Source: Streptomyces sp. CC208A
Lineage (GTDB): Bacteria; Actinomycetota; Actinomycetes; Streptomycetales; Streptomycetaceae
Direction of reading: 5' to 3'
Assembly: GCF_030010625.1 (NCBI RefSeq)
Contig: NZ_JASCXN010000009.1
Span: 62,001 to 126,000 of the forward strand
DNA length: 64,000 nt
The position numbers and the translations under genes are program-made. Shown in pieces: positions 9,873 through 19,236 of this stretch. Position 1 is the stretch's first letter, and each line of letters opens with the position of its first letter. The notes below the pieces were generated by a model. That model searched no databases. It saw nothing but the letters and a program-made list of their open reading frames with translations, and was not told the DNA's origin.

Positions 9873-10690
9873 GGCTCGACGTCGTCACGATCTTCCCCGA
9901 GTACCTCGAACCTCTGAACGTCTCCCTCGTTGGCAAGGCCCGCGCCCGCGGCCGGCTCGACGTCCACGTCCACGACCTGCGGCAGTGGACGTACGACCGG
10001 CACAACACCGTCGACGACACCCCGTACGGCGGCGGCCCCGGCATGGTCATGAAGACCGAGCCCTGGGGCGACGCCCTCGACCAGACCCTCGCCGACGGCT
10101 ACGAGGGCGGCGCCCACGGCCCCGTCCTCGTCGTCCCCACCCCCAGCGGCCGCCCCTTCACCCAGGAACTCGCCGTCGAACTCTCCGAGCGGCCCTGGCT
10201 GATCTTCACCCCCGCCCGCTACGAGGGCATCGACCGCCGGGTCATCGACGAGTACGCGACCCGGATGCCGGTCTACGAGGTCTCCATCGGCGACTACGTG
10301 CTCGCCGGCGGCGAGGCCGCCGTCCTGGTGATCACCGAGGCCGTCGCCCGCCTCCTCCCCGGCGTCCTCGGCAACGCGGAGTCCCACCGGGACGACTCCT
10401 TCGCCCCCGGCGCCATGGCCAACCTCCTCGAAGGCCCCGTCTACACCAAGCCCCCCGAGTGGCGCGGCCGCGGCATCCCCGAGGTCCTGCTCAGCGGCCA
10501 CCACGGCAAGATCGCCCGCTGGCGGCGTGACGAGGCCTTCCGCCGCACCGCCCTCAACCGGCCCGACCTCATCGAGCGCACCGATCCGGCCGCCTTCGAC
10601 AAGAAGGACCGCGAGACCCTCTCGATCCTCGGCTGGGCCCCGGAGCCCGGCGGCCGATTTTGGCGCAGGGTCGAGGGCGTGGAAGAATAG
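9869..10690 (+). CDS. trmD: tRNA (guanine-N1-)-methyltransferase TrmD
   Basis: The 273-aa SPOUT methyltransferase starts [16 protein letters not shown]. It has the trefoil-knot AdoMet site ([19 protein letters not shown]) and the [13 protein letters not shown] motif. It makes m1G37 in tRNAs that read CNN and GGN codons and so keeps the reading frame. Its position between rimM and rplS is the classic arrangement. Confidence 0.97.
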   Translation: MRLDVVTIFPEYLEPLNVSLVGKARARGRLDVHVHDLRQWTYDRHNTVDDTPYGGGPGMVMKTEPWGDALDQTLADGYEGGAHGPVLVVPTPSGRPFTQELAVELSERPWLIFTPARYEGIDRRVIDEYATRMPVYEVSIGDYVLAGGEAAVLVITEAVARLLPGVLGNAESHRDDSFAPGAMANLLEGPVYTKPPEWRGRGIPEVLLSGHHGKIARWRRDEAFRRTALNRPDLIERTDPAAFDKKDRETLSILGWAPEPGGRFWRRVEGVEE

Positions 10691-10696
10691 GCGACT

Positions 10697-10756
10697 GCCG
10701 TCCGTCCGGCGCGCGCCCCTGCCACAGGGGGAGCCGCCCGCCATCGACCGGACGGC
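10697..10756 (+). promoter_or_regulatory. Structured leader upstream of rplS
   Basis: An 8-bp outer inverted repeat (gccgtccg 10697-10704 with cggacggc 10749-10756) encloses a 5-bp hairpin (cccct / agggg at 10716-10730). It fills the trmD-rplS gap and could be an mRNA leader or a weak attenuator. Confidence 0.4.
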
Positions 10757-10818
10757 GATCCTCTGATTCGTACATCACCGCTGATGACCTGTGGCATCGG
10801 CGAGGAAAGAGACCTCAC

Positions 10819-11169
10819 ATGGCCTCCCTGCTCGACCAGGTGAACGCGGCTTCCCTCCGCTCCGACCTGCCCGCCTTCCGTCCCGGCGACACCGTGAACG
10901 TCCACGTGCGCGTCATCGAGGGCAACCGCTCCCGTATCCAGCAGTTCAAGGGCGTCGTCATCCGCCGCCAGGGCTCCGGCGTCTCCGAGACCTTCACCGT
11001 CCGCAAGGTCTCGTTCTCCGTCGGCGTCGAGCGCACCTTCCCGGTGAACAGCCCGATCTTCGAGAAGATCGAGCTCGTGACCCGCGGTGACGTCCGTCGC
11101 GCCAAGCTCTACTACCTCCGTGAGCTGCGCGGCAAGGCCGCCAAGATCAAGGAGAAGCGCGACAACTGA
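10819..11169 (+). CDS. rplS: 50S ribosomal protein L19
   Basis: The 116-aa protein has the L19 signature ([40 protein letters not shown]). It lies at the interface between the subunits. The ATG at 10819 follows GAGGAAAGAGA; the frame is open further upstream, but the family length fits this start. Confidence 0.97.
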   Translation: MASLLDQVNAASLRSDLPAFRPGDTVNVHVRVIEGNRSRIQQFKGVVIRRQGSGVSETFTVRKVSFSVGVERTFPVNSPIFEKIELVTRGDVRRAKLYYLRELRGKAAKIKEKRDN

Positions 11170-11238
11170 GCTCCGGCTCACCGCTCGCGCGACGCTTCAC
11201 GCCCTTCGTACAGGCGGGCCGGATAGGCTCACCCCCCG

Positions 11239-12183
11239 ATGGACACCGAAGCACAGCACACGGAGCGCGACCCCTCGTCCCCGGCGGATCCCTCACCGGA
11301 TCCCGCCACGGACGACGGGTCGCGCTCCGTGCGCGTTTCCGGGGCGGCCGAAGCCCCGGAGCACGCCCCGGCCGACGCCGCATCCGGCTCTGCCTCCGAC
11401 TCCGCGGATGACGCTCCGGCCGATGCCGATGCCGACGCCGCGTCCGGCTCCGCATCCGACTCTGCGGACGACGCCTCCGGGCGGGGTCCCTCCTGGCGCC
11501 GGACGGGTCTCGTCGGCGTCGCCTGCGTGGTCTTCCTGTTGCTCGTCAGCCACTTCGTCGCCCAGCCCTTCCTGATCCCCAGCGGCTCCATGGAGCCCAC
11601 CCTCCACGTGGGGGACCGGATCCTCGTCAATCAACTGGCGTACCGTTTCGGCAGCGAGCCGCGCCGCGGTGACGTCGTCGTCTTCGACGGCACCGGATCC
11701 TTCGTCCGGGAGGAGCCGGAGGGCAACCCCGTCACCGGCCTGCTGCACGACGCCGCGGCCGCCCTCGGGCTCGCCGCCCCCGACGAGACCGACTTCGTGA
11801 AGCGGGTCGTCGGCGTCGGCGGAGACCGGGTCGTCTGCTGCGACGCCAAGGGCCGGATCACCGTCAACGGCACCCGCGTCGAGGAGCCGTACCTCACCCT
11901 CGGCGACCGGCCCTCCGACGTGCCCTTCGACATCGTCGTCCCCCCGGGCACCCTCTGGGTGATGGGCGACCACCGCAGCCAGTCCAGCGACTCCCGCGAC
12001 CACCTGGGCAGCCCCGGCGGCGGCATGGTCCCCGTCGACAAGGTCGTCGGCCGCGCCGACTGGATCGTCTGGCCCTTCGGCCGCTGGGCCACCGTGCCGG
12101 AGACCGACGCGTACGACTCCGTACCGCCGGGGAACGCGCAGGGGAGCGGGCACGGGAGCAGCCACGGGAGCGGGCATGGGTAG
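11239..12183 (+). CDS. sipW: Type I signal peptidase, first of four
   Basis: The 314-aa membrane protease cleaves signal peptides from exported proteins. A cytoplasmic Asp/Ser/Ala-rich tail of about 85 residues is followed by one membrane segment (88-108), then the catalytic serine in IPSGSMEPTL (S117) and the lysine in DFVKRVVGVGGD (K188). The N-terminal tail contains an internal duplication (two copies of ASGSASDSADDA, residues 48-80). The stop overlaps the next ATG. The symbol is given from gene order in the four-gene sip cluster known in Streptomyces. Confidence 0.9.
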   Translation: MDTEAQHTERDPSSPADPSPDPATDDGSRSVRVSGAAEAPEHAPADAASGSASDSADDAPADADADAASGSASDSADDASGRGPSWRRTGLVGVACVVFLLLVSHFVAQPFLIPSGSMEPTLHVGDRILVNQLAYRFGSEPRRGDVVVFDGTGSFVREEPEGNPVTGLLHDAAAALGLAAPDETDFVKRVVGVGGDRVVCCDAKGRITVNGTRVEEPYLTLGDRPSDVPFDIVVPPGTLWVMGDHRSQSSDSRDHLGSPGGGMVPVDKVVGRADWIVWPFGRWATVPETDAYDSVPPGNAQGSGHGSSHGSGHG

Positions 12184-13186
12184 CCGTGGCCGCCGGCCCG
12201 GCACCGCACCGGGCGAGCCGCAGGCGCCGCCGCCCGGCCGCGCCGAGCGCCGCAGGCTGGCCCGCAAGGTCAAGCGGCGCCGACAGCGCTCCGCGCTCCG
12301 CGAGATCCCCATCCTCGTCGGCGTCGCGGTGCTGATCGCGCTCGTCCTCAAGACCTTCCTCGTCCAGGCCTTCGTCATCCCCTCCGGCTCCATGGAACAG
12401 ACCATCCGGATCGACGACCGGGTGCTGGTCGACAAGCTCACCCCGTGGTTCGGCTCGAAGCCGCAGCGCGGCGACGTCGTGGTCTTCGAGGACCCCGGCG
12501 GCTGGCTCCACCAGGAGACCGCCCCCGCCGCCGAGGACCCGATCGGGGTGAAGCAGCTCAAGCAGGCGCTGACCTTCATCGGCCTGATGCCCTCCGCGGA
12601 CGAACGGGACCTCATCAAGCGGGTGATCGCCGTCGGCGGCGACACCGTCCGCTGCTGCGACAAGGACGGCCGGATCACCGTCAACGGCGTCCCGCTGGAG
12701 GAGCCGTACCTCAACCCGGGCGACAAGCCGTCCACGATCCCCTTCGAGGTGAAGGTCCCCGAAGGGCGGATCTTCGTCCTCGGCGACCACCGCTCCGACT
12801 CGGCCGACTCGCGCTACCACCTGGACGAACCGGGCCGGGGCACCATCTCCGAGGAACAGGTCGTGGGCCGCGCCGTGGTGATCGCCTGGCCGCTCGGACA
12901 CTGGAGCGGCCTGGAGGAGCGGGAGACGTTCGCCGCCGTGCCGGACGCACGGGCGAGCACCGGGACCGCACTCGGTCCGTCGCATAGTGTGTCCTCGCGG
13001 AACGTGAACGGATCGCCCTGGCCGCCGACCCCTGCGGAACTCCTGCTCGTTATGGGAGTGGCGGGCCTGTCCCTGTTCCGGGACGGGCAGTTGCATCGAA
13101 CGAGGAGTGGATGTGGGGGAAGTGGCCGTCGGCGCACGTTCCGGACACGAAGGGCCCGAGGACAGGGCCGACGGGGCCAGAGGTGA
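12176..13186 (+). CDS. sipX: Type I signal peptidase, second of four
   Basis: This 336-aa protein has a basic cytoplasmic tail and one N-terminal membrane segment (about 44-65). The catalytic serine is in IPSGSMEQTI (S72) and the lysine in DLIKRVIAVGGD (K148). After the catalytic domain comes a second hydrophobic stretch (PAELLLVMGVAGLSLF), then an Arg-rich tail whose codons overlap the start of the next gene by about 74 bp. The ATG lies inside the end of the previous gene. The Arg-rich tail could be a read-through of an out-of-frame region. Confidence 0.88.
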   Translation: MGSRGRRPGTAPGEPQAPPPGRAERRRLARKVKRRRQRSALREIPILVGVAVLIALVLKTFLVQAFVIPSGSMEQTIRIDDRVLVDKLTPWFGSKPQRGDVVVFEDPGGWLHQETAPAAEDPIGVKQLKQALTFIGLMPSADERDLIKRVIAVGGDTVRCCDKDGRITVNGVPLEEPYLNPGDKPSTIPFEVKVPEGRIFVLGDHRSDSADSRYHLDEPGRGTISEEQVVGRAVVIAWPLGHWSGLEERETFAAVPDARASTGTALGPSHSVSSRNVNGSPWPPTPAELLLVMGVAGLSLFRDGQLHRTRSGCGGSGRRRTFRTRRARGQGRRGQR

Positions 13187-14090
13187 GAACGTGACGGAAG
13201 AGCACAGCAGCGGCGGCGGGACCTCGTCGTCCGGCGACGGACCGGGCGGGACCGGCGGGGTCGGCGGGGGAGACGGAAGCGACGGAAGCGACGGGGGTGA
13301 CGACACCGGCGCGCAGCCGAAGAAGCAGCGTTCCTTCTGGAAGGAACTGCCGCTGCTCATCGGCATCGCGCTGATCCTCGCGCTGCTGATCAAGACCTTC
13401 CTGGTCCAGGCGTTCTCGATTCCGTCGGAATCGATGATGAACACCCTGCAGAAGGGCGACCGGGTCCTCGTCGACAAACTGACCCCCTGGTTCGGCTCCG
13501 AGCCCGAACGCGGCGAGGTCGTCGTCTTCCACGACCCGGGCGGCTGGCTGGAGACCGCGGAGACGCCCAAGCCCAACGCGTTCCAGAAGTTCCTCAGCTT
13601 CATCGGCCTCATGCCGTCCGCCGAGGAGAAGGACCTCATCAAGCGGGTCATCGCCATCGGTGGCGACACCGTCTCCTGCAAGGAGGGCGGCAAGGTCGTC
13701 GTCAACGGCAAGGAGCTCGACGAGACCTCCTACCTCTACCCCGGCTCCGTGCCCTGCCAGGACTCCTTCGGCCCGATCAAGGTCCCCCAGGACCGCATCT
13801 GGGTCATGGGCGACAACCGGCAGAACTCGCTCGACTCCCGCTTCCACCAGGAGCTGCCCGGCGGCGGCACCATCGCCAACGACCAGGTCGTGGGCCGCGC
13901 CGTCGTGGTCGCCTGGCCCGTCACCCGCTGGGCGACGCTGCCGATCCCGGACACCTTCGACCAGCCGGGCCTCGACCAGGCCGCGGCGGCCCTCCCGGCG
14001 GCGGCCCCGGCGGCGCTCGGCCTCGCCGGAGCGCTCCCCCTGGTGCTGTGGCGGCGCGGGAAGCGGGCCGCACGCCATACCGCCGAGTAG
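13113..14090 (+). CDS. sipY: Type I signal peptidase, third of four
   Basis: The start chosen is the GTG at 13113, because GAGGAG lies 5-6 nt upstream; GTGs at 13107 and 13191 are alternatives. The protein has a long Gly/Ser/Asp-rich cytoplasmic region and a membrane segment (LLIGIALILALLIKTFLVQAF). The catalytic serine is in IPSESMMNTL and the lysine in DLIKRVIAIGGD. A second membrane helix at the C-terminus (LGLAGALPLVLW) is followed by a basic tail. Two-helix signal peptidases of this kind are known in Streptomyces. Confidence 0.88.
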   Translation: MGEVAVGARSGHEGPEDRADGARGENVTEEHSSGGGTSSSGDGPGGTGGVGGGDGSDGSDGGDDTGAQPKKQRSFWKELPLLIGIALILALLIKTFLVQAFSIPSESMMNTLQKGDRVLVDKLTPWFGSEPERGEVVVFHDPGGWLETAETPKPNAFQKFLSFIGLMPSAEEKDLIKRVIAIGGDTVSCKEGGKVVVNGKELDETSYLYPGSVPCQDSFGPIKVPQDRIWVMGDNRQNSLDSRFHQELPGGGTIANDQVVGRAVVVAWPVTRWATLPIPDTFDQPGLDQAAAALPAAAPAALGLAGALPLVLWRRGKRAARHTAE

Positions 14091-14143
14091 GTTTCCGCGG
14101 GTAGGGTGCCGTCCCAGACCGTCGACAGACCTCTGGGGTGCCC

Positions 14144-14899
14144 ATGAGCGGAACGACCAAGAACCGTGACGGCCACGGCCGGCTCGGCAGCGTGCTGTCC
14201 GGGCTGGCCGTGGCCGTCGGCTGTCTGCTCTTCCTCGGCGGCTTCGCCGGGGGAGCCCTGCTGTACCGGCCGTACAGCGTCCCCACCGGCTCCATGGCCC
14301 CCACCCTGGAGATCGGCGCGAAAGTCCTCGCCCAGCGCGTCGACGGCGCGGACGTGAAGCGCGGCGACGTCGTCGTCTTCGAGGACCCGCTGTGGGGCGG
14401 CTCGGCCATGGTCAAGCGCGTCGTCGCCGTCGGCGGAGACACCGTCGCCTGCTGCGGCGACGGCGGCCGCCTCACCGTCAACGGCACCCCGATCGACGAA
14501 CCGTATCTGCGGCCCGGACCTGACGGCACCGTCCGCGCCTCCGGCGAGGACTTCACCGCCACCGTCCCCGAGGACAGCCTCTTCCTCCTCGGCGACGACC
14601 GGACCTCCTCCCTCGACTCCCGCACCCACCTGGAGGACGCCGCCCAGGGCTCGGTGCCCCGCTCCGCCGTCGTCGCCCGCGTCGACTCCGTCGTCTGGCC
14701 CGTCACCGGCGGCCTCGTGGAACGCCCGGCCGGTTTCGCCGCCCTCCCCGGCGGCGTCTCCTCGCCCGGCCCCGTGACCCCCCTGCTGACCGCCGTCGCG
14801 GCCGGCGCCGTCCTGATCCTCGCCGGCGCCGCGTACGGACCCCTGGCCCAGCGCCTCGGCGGGCGGAGGAAGGCCACGCGAGAGAAGGTGGGGGCGTGA
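14144..14899 (+). CDS. sipZ: Type I signal peptidase, fourth of four
   Basis: This 251-aa signal peptidase has its serine in [10 protein letters not shown] and its lysine in [12 protein letters not shown]. One membrane segment lies at the N-terminus ([20 protein letters not shown]) and another at the C-terminus ([20 protein letters not shown]). The ATG at 14144 follows a GGGGTG; a GTG 6 bp earlier is possible. It is shorter in the catalytic domain than the three before it, so substrate preference may differ. Confidence 0.88.
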   Translation: MSGTTKNRDGHGRLGSVLSGLAVAVGCLLFLGGFAGGALLYRPYSVPTGSMAPTLEIGAKVLAQRVDGADVKRGDVVVFEDPLWGGSAMVKRVVAVGGDTVACCGDGGRLTVNGTPIDEPYLRPGPDGTVRASGEDFTATVPEDSLFLLGDDRTSSLDSRTHLEDAAQGSVPRSAVVARVDSVVWPVTGGLVERPAGFAALPGGVSSPGPVTPLLTAVAAGAVLILAGAAYGPLAQRLGGRRKATREKVGA

Positions 14900-15528
14900 T
14901 GAGGGACGGTACGGGGGCGGGCGAGGGCGCGGCCATGGGTGGCGGTACGGGGGTGGGCGCGGCCACGGACGACGGTACGGGCTCCGCTCCTGGCGGTACG
15001 GGCTCCGCTTCCGGCGGCGCGGCCGGGGCCGGGGTCGGGGGAGAGGTGCGGCAGGTCGCCCGGGTGATCCTGCTCGACCCCGACGACCGGGTCCTCCTCC
15101 TGCACGGCCACGAACCGGACGACCCCGCCGACACCTGGTGGTTCACCCCCGGCGGCGGCCTGGAGGGCGACGAGACCCCCGAACAGGCCGCCCTGCGCGA
15201 ACTCGCCGAGGAGACCGGCATCACCGACGCCGTACTCGGCCCCGTCCTGTGGCGGCGCCACTGCTCCTTCCCCTTCGCCGGACGCCGCTGGGACCAGGAC
15301 GAGTGGTACTACCTCGCCCGCACCCGCCGCACCGGCCCCGCACCCGGCCCCCAGGCCCTCACCGAGCTGGAGACCCGCAGCCTCTCCGGCCTGAGATGGT
15401 GGACTTCCGCCGAACTGTCGGCGGCCCATGAGACCGTGTACCCCATCAGGCTCGCCGAGCTGCTGCGCACGCTGCTCGACGAGGGACCCCCGAGCACGCC
15501 CGTCGTTCTCGCCCCGGAAATCGTCTGA
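14899..15528 (+). CDS. Nudix hydrolase
   Basis: The 209-aa protein has a complete Nudix box ([24 protein letters not shown], about residues 90-113), which binds Mg2+ and hydrolyses nucleoside diphosphate-X compounds; the substrate is not evident. The first 45 or so residues are a Gly/Ala/Thr-rich low-complexity stretch encoded by repeats of ggtacggg. The ATG overlaps the sipZ stop (TGATG), so translation is probably coupled. Confidence 0.85.
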   Translation: MRDGTGAGEGAAMGGGTGVGAATDDGTGSAPGGTGSASGGAAGAGVGGEVRQVARVILLDPDDRVLLLHGHEPDDPADTWWFTPGGGLEGDETPEQAALRELAEETGITDAVLGPVLWRRHCSFPFAGRRWDQDEWYYLARTRRTGPAPGPQALTELETRSLSGLRWWTSAELSAAHETVYPIRLAELLRTLLDEGPPSTPVVLAPEIV

Positions 15529-15583
15529 GGGCACGCACGACTGGCGCACAATAGGGGGACGCACGGCTGAAGGGGAACATGCC

Positions 15584-15892
15584 ATGAGCGCCGAGGACCT
15601 CGAGAAGTACGAGACCGAGATGGAGCTGAAGCTCTACCGGGAGTACCGCGACGTCGTCGGGCTGTTCAAATACGTGATCGAGACCGAACGGCGCTTCTAC
15701 CTCACCAACGACTACGAGATGCAGGTCCACTCGGTCCAGGGCGAGGTCTTCTTCGAGGTCAGCATGGCCGACGCCTGGGTCTGGGACATGTACAGGCCGG
15801 CCCGGTTCGTCAAGCAGGTCCGCGTCCTCACCTTCAAGGACGTCAACATCGAGGAGCTCAACAAGAGCGACCTCGAACTGCCCGGCAGCTGA
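15584..15892 (+). CDS. DUF2469-type conserved actinobacterial protein
   Basis: This 102-aa protein begins MSAEDLEKYETEMELKLYRE and contains ETERRFYLTNDYEMQV and MADAWVWDMYRPARFV, which I recognise as a conserved actinobacterial protein of unknown function (DUF2469). It usually lies just upstream of yraN, as here. AAGGGG precedes the ATG. Confidence 0.88.
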   Translation: MSAEDLEKYETEMELKLYREYRDVVGLFKYVIETERRFYLTNDYEMQVHSVQGEVFFEVSMADAWVWDMYRPARFVKQVRVLTFKDVNIEELNKSDLELPGS

Positions 15893-15897
15893 CGCCG

Positions 15898-15957
15898 CTC
15901 CGTTCGACCGCACTCCGTTCGACCGCACTCCGTCCACTCGGACTCCGTTCACCCGTG
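15898..15957. repeat. 15-bp tandem repeat, four imperfect copies
   Basis: The unit ctccgttcgaccgca occurs twice exactly and then twice in degenerate form, between the DUF2469-type gene and yraN. No coding role is visible. Confidence 0.75.
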
Positions 15958-16051
15958 TGAGTGAGGCGGTTCCCCGGGACCGCTCGCTCGTCCACAGCCC
16001 CGCACACGATCAGGACCCCTTCCGTCACAGTCGGTGACGGAGGTGGTCCCG

Positions 16052-16417
16052 ATGAACGCGACCCGAGCACTCGGACGGTACGGAGAAGAGCTGGCGGCCC
16101 GCCGGCTCACCCGGGCCGGCCTGCACATCCTCGCCCGCAACTGGCGCTGCGGCCGCGAAGGAGAGATCGACATCGTCGCCCGCGACGGCGACACCCTCGT
16201 CATCTGCGAGGTCAAGACCCGACGCGTCGGCCGCTTCGAGCACCCCATGGCCGCCGTCACCCCCGAGAAGACCGCGCGGCTCCAGCACCTCGCCCACTGC
16301 TGGCTCGACCGCACCGGCACCCCGCCACCCCCCGGCGGCGTCCGCATCGACCTCATCGGCATCGTCCTGCCCCACCGCGGCGCCCCCGTCCTCACCCACG
16401 CCCAGGGGGTGGCCTGA
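16052..16417 (+). CDS. yraN: YraN-family nuclease-fold protein
   Basis: The 121-aa protein starts [19 protein letters not shown]. It has the restriction-endonuclease-like core with [24 protein letters not shown] (the E/D...EVK pattern). Its function in bacteria is not settled. The ATG at 16052 is chosen for the GGAGGTGG upstream. The stop overlaps the yifB start (TGATG). yraN-yifB-dprA is a common actinobacterial gene order. Confidence 0.92.
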   Translation: MNATRALGRYGEELAARRLTRAGLHILARNWRCGREGEIDIVARDGDTLVICEVKTRRVGRFEHPMAAVTPEKTARLQHLAHCWLDRTGTPPPPGGVRIDLIGIVLPHRGAPVLTHAQGVA

Positions 16418-17412
16418 TGGGGTTCGCCCGCACCTGCTCCGTCGCCCTCGTCGGCGTCGAAGGCGTCGTCGTCGAGGTCCAGGCCGACCTCGAACCCGGC
16501 GTCGCCGCCTTCACTCTCGTCGGCCTCCCCGACAAGAGCCTCAGCGAAAGCCGCGACCGCGTCCGCGCCGCCGTCGTCAACTCCGGCGCCGAATGGCCCC
16601 AGAAGAAACTCACCGTCGGCCTCAGCCCGGCCTCCGTCCCCAAGAGCGGATCGGGTTTCGATCTCGCCGTGGCGGCCGCCGTCCTCGGCGCCGCCGAACG
16701 CATCGACCCCCGCTCCATCGCCGACCTCGTCCTCATCGGCGAACTCGGCCTCGACGGACGCGTCCGACCCGTCCGCGGCATCCTCCCCGCCGTCCTCGCC
16801 GCCGCCGACGCCGGCTACCACCAGGTCGTCGTCCCCGAACAGACCGCCGGAGAGGCCTCCCTCGTCCCCGGCGTCTCCGTCCTCGGCGTCCGCACCCTCC
16901 GCCAGCTCATCGCCGTCCTCGCCGACGAACCCGTCCCCGACGAGGAACCCGTCGAAGAAGGCCGCCCCGACGCCATGCTCGCCGGACTCCTCGTCCCCGG
17001 CGCGGGCCTCGGCACCGGACTCGCCCCCGCCCCCGGCGAAGGCCCCGACCTCGCCGACGTCGCCGGACAGCACACCGCCCGCCGCGCCCTGGAGATCGCC
17101 GCCGCCGGCGGCCACCACCTGCTCCTCAGCGGACCACCCGGCGCCGGAAAGACCATGCTCGCCGAACGGCTCCCCGGCATCCTGCCGCCCCTCACCCGAC
17201 AGGAATCCCTCGAAGTCACCGCCGTCCACTCCGTCGCAGGGATCCTCCCGCCCGGCGAACCCCTCGTCCGCCGCGCCCCCTACTGCGCGCCCCACCACTC
17301 CGCCACCATGCAGTCCCTCGTCGGCGGCGGAAACGGCATCCCCAGGCCCGGCGCCGTCTCCCTCGCCCACCGAGGCGTCCTCTTCCTGGACGAGGCGCAG
17401 GAGGGGGTTTGA
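16417..17412 (+). pseudogene. yifB: yifB/comM (Mg-chelatase-family AAA+), 5' half
   Basis: This 331-residue N-terminal part of a YifB/ComM protein has the Lon-like N-terminal domain (GFARTCSVALVGVEGVVVEVQ) and the start of the AAA+ domain with Walker A GPPGAGKTMLAERLPG. At the Walker B motif (VLFLDEA) it runs into the inserted element and stops four codons later (QEGV, TGA). The rest of the gene resumes at 27613. Intact family members are about 500-545 aa, and the two halves together would give about that length. ComM acts in branch migration during natural transformation in other bacteria; its role in Streptomyces is not known to me. This copy is disrupted. Confidence 0.95.
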
Positions 17413-17418
17413 CACCGG
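17371..17418. other. attL junction
   Basis: The left junction joins yifB sequence (cttcctggac) to the element arm gtttgacaccgg at 17407-17418. The shared GA at 17392-17393 is the predicted crossover dinucleotide: when attP is rebuilt from the two ends, the centre of its inverted arms falls exactly between these two bases. Confidence 0.8.
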
Positions 17419-17700
17419 AGTGGACAGTACCCCATCGGAGGATAAACAGGGTGCTACCAGGGATCACGCCAGAGGTCGCGTGGCGGCCTTCCAGCGGGCG
17501 CTATGCGATACCCGTGCCCGCAAGGAAGATCGGCCCGCAGAGGCCCACCCAGGGCCGCGCAGCACCTTGGCAGTCGAGAGGGAGGCGTTTGGGGTAACGG
17601 CGCAGGACACATCGGATCGTGCACCTGGGGCGCAGGACCGCAGATCGGCTTGGGAGTACTGCCGATCCCGAGACCTGAACCCCTAGCTCGAATCGGCCGA
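17413..17700. other. Left-end non-coding region of the element
   Basis: I see no convincing gene here. An 88-codon open frame (17420-17686, forward, GTG start) has no recognisable motif and no good ribosome-binding site. The region may hold integration or transfer signals, or decayed sequence. Confidence 0.4.
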
Positions 17701-19044
17701 TCAGATCCGGCGCGCGGTAGCCAGGGGGCGGGCGCGTTCGGTCAGCTCGCGGACGTGGGGGTTTCGCGCGTGCGGGCGGAGGGCGGAAAGCATCGCGCGG
17801 AAGCGGTCGTCGGCACGGCCGGACTGGACGTGGGGGAAGTCGTCGAGAGCCATGTGCCAGGTCTGGACGGCTTCCTCCAGCCGACCAGCCTCTAGCTTCC
17901 ACTCGGCCATCATCGAGCGGTGCCGGACCCTGGCGCGCCGGTACACGGTGGGCCTGACCTTCTCGGACTGCTCAAGAGCGCGGATGGCTCCCTCGCGGTC
18001 GCCTAGCTCGTAGCTGACCTGCGAGACGTGGTAGCTCAGGGACGCGGGGTCGTAGGAACCGTGGGCCTTTGCCTTGGCTTCCGCCTTCTCCATGGCCACC
18101 TCTGCTTCACGGAGCATCGCCCATGCCGTGCGCCGGTCGCCGGTCTGCGCGGCGGCGTGTGCCTGCTGTCCGGCGAGGAACGCCCGCATCCTCGGTCCGG
18201 CCTCGGGAGAGGCGGCCGACGCTGCGTTGGCGTAGCGCAAGGCCGCTGCGCCATGCCCAAGCTCGACCGCTTGGACACTCATGCCGCGCAGCGTGGTGCA
18301 GTAGGTGAGGTGGTCCCCGGCTGCGCCGGCCAGCTCCAAAGCCTTCGTGTAGTAGCTCTGGCCGAGCATGTCCAGTCGCTCGTCAACGGCCATGTACCCG
18401 GTCAGGTAGAGGTGATCGGCAGCGGCCGACAGCATGGCCTTGCGTACGGATTCGCTGGCCGTGGCTTGGAGGTACGGGGCGATGTTGTTCACCATGAACG
18501 CGGCGGCCATGGGCCGGGCGGTACGCCCGCCGAACTGGTCATCCAGTTCGCTGATCCGCTCGGTCATGGCTATGACGGACTCGACCTCGGCCATGCCGAT
18601 CCGGGTGTGCGGGTTGGTCTTGATCCGTTCGAAGCGTGAGAGTACGTCGGGCCAGCCAGGGATCGTCAGGGCGACCGAGTACAGGCCCCCTGCGAGTACT
18701 CCCCTCCGAGATGGGTCCATGTCCATGCTCCCGAGATCGATCAGTCCAGCAACGGTATCCGTCGCCTCGGGCTCGATGTCGGGCTGATCGGCAAAGCCAG
18801 CTTCGAACGCAGTGATCCGCCTGCCGAGCTTGCGGGCGAGGGCTTCCAGCACGACCGGTCGGAACTTGGCCATGGGACGCGTGCCGGATAACCAGTGGGA
18901 TACGGCGGACTCGTCGTACTTCAACCGACGACCGGTCTCGGTTCCGACCCGGTTGACCGCACGTGCGAACTCGCCAAGGTTCCAGCAGGTCTCGGCGTAC
19001 AGAGCGGCGAGCTTGTGGTTCGGAGTGCGTGCGCGTGCTGCCAT
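17701..19044 (-). CDS. XRE-type regulator with TPR-like C-terminus
   Basis: The 447-aa protein has an N-terminal helix-turn-helix of the XRE kind (about residues 22-70, including YDESAVSHWLSGTRPM). A long alpha-helical region of TPR-like repeats follows (AYANAASAAS, LSYHVSQVSYELGDREGAIRALEQ, GRLEEAVQTWHMALDDF). This layout is common in Streptomyces developmental and plasmid-borne regulators. It faces the cargo operon across a 190-bp shared promoter region that contains a direct repeat likely to be its operator. Leucine 52, inside the DNA-binding domain, is encoded by TTA (18889-18891), so translation should need the bldA tRNA. Confidence 0.82.
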   Translation of the reverse strand: MAARARTPNHKLAALYAETCWNLGEFARAVNRVGTETGRRLKYDESAVSHWLSGTRPMAKFRPVVLEALARKLGRRITAFEAGFADQPDIEPEATDTVAGLIDLGSMDMDPSRRGVLAGGLYSVALTIPGWPDVLSRFERIKTNPHTRIGMAEVESVIAMTERISELDDQFGGRTARPMAAAFMVNNIAPYLQATASESVRKAMLSAAADHLYLTGYMAVDERLDMLGQSYYTKALELAGAAGDHLTYCTTLRGMSVQAVELGHGAAALRYANAASAASPEAGPRMRAFLAGQQAHAAAQTGDRRTAWAMLREAEVAMEKAEAKAKAHGSYDPASLSYHVSQVSYELGDREGAIRALEQSEKVRPTVYRRARVRHRSMMAEWKLEAGRLEEAVQTWHMALDDFPHVQSGRADDRFRAMLSALRPHARNPHVRELTERARPLATARRI

Positions 19045-19064
19045 GAGGCCGCCCCCCTGGGCCA

Positions 19065-19131
19065 GGTTTCAAGGGTTTCAAGGTACCGCCAGGCTCCTTC
19101 CATATTCACGGCGAGCGCACACCTGTTGACT
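19065..19131. promoter_or_regulatory. Divergent promoter region with 9-bp direct repeat
   Basis: ggtttcaag occurs twice in tandem at 19065-19082, between the regulator start and its likely -10 (GAATAT on the reverse strand, about 19111-19116). It is well placed as an autorepression operator. TTGACT at 19126-19131 is a candidate -35 for the forward operon. Confidence 0.5.
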
Positions 19132-19236
19132 CAGTGTCGTGCCGCACGGGGCGATGAGCAGGACCCTTCCGCCCCGCGCGGTCACCCAAGCCGACAGGCG
19201 TAGCGAAGCTGCGCCCCGCCCGGAACGGAGACACAG

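Noticed and set aside
17407..17418. TTGACA in the attachment-site arms as a promoter -35
   Set aside because: No acceptable -10 lies 16-18 bp downstream at either end.
17420..17686. 88-aa protein at the left end of the element
   Set aside because: It has no motif, no ribosome-binding site and a composition typical of chance frames, so it is kept only as an unassigned region.
17660..17700. tRNA fragment as attachment site
   Set aside because: No acceptor stem or complete T-loop can be built, and the real junction is in yifB.
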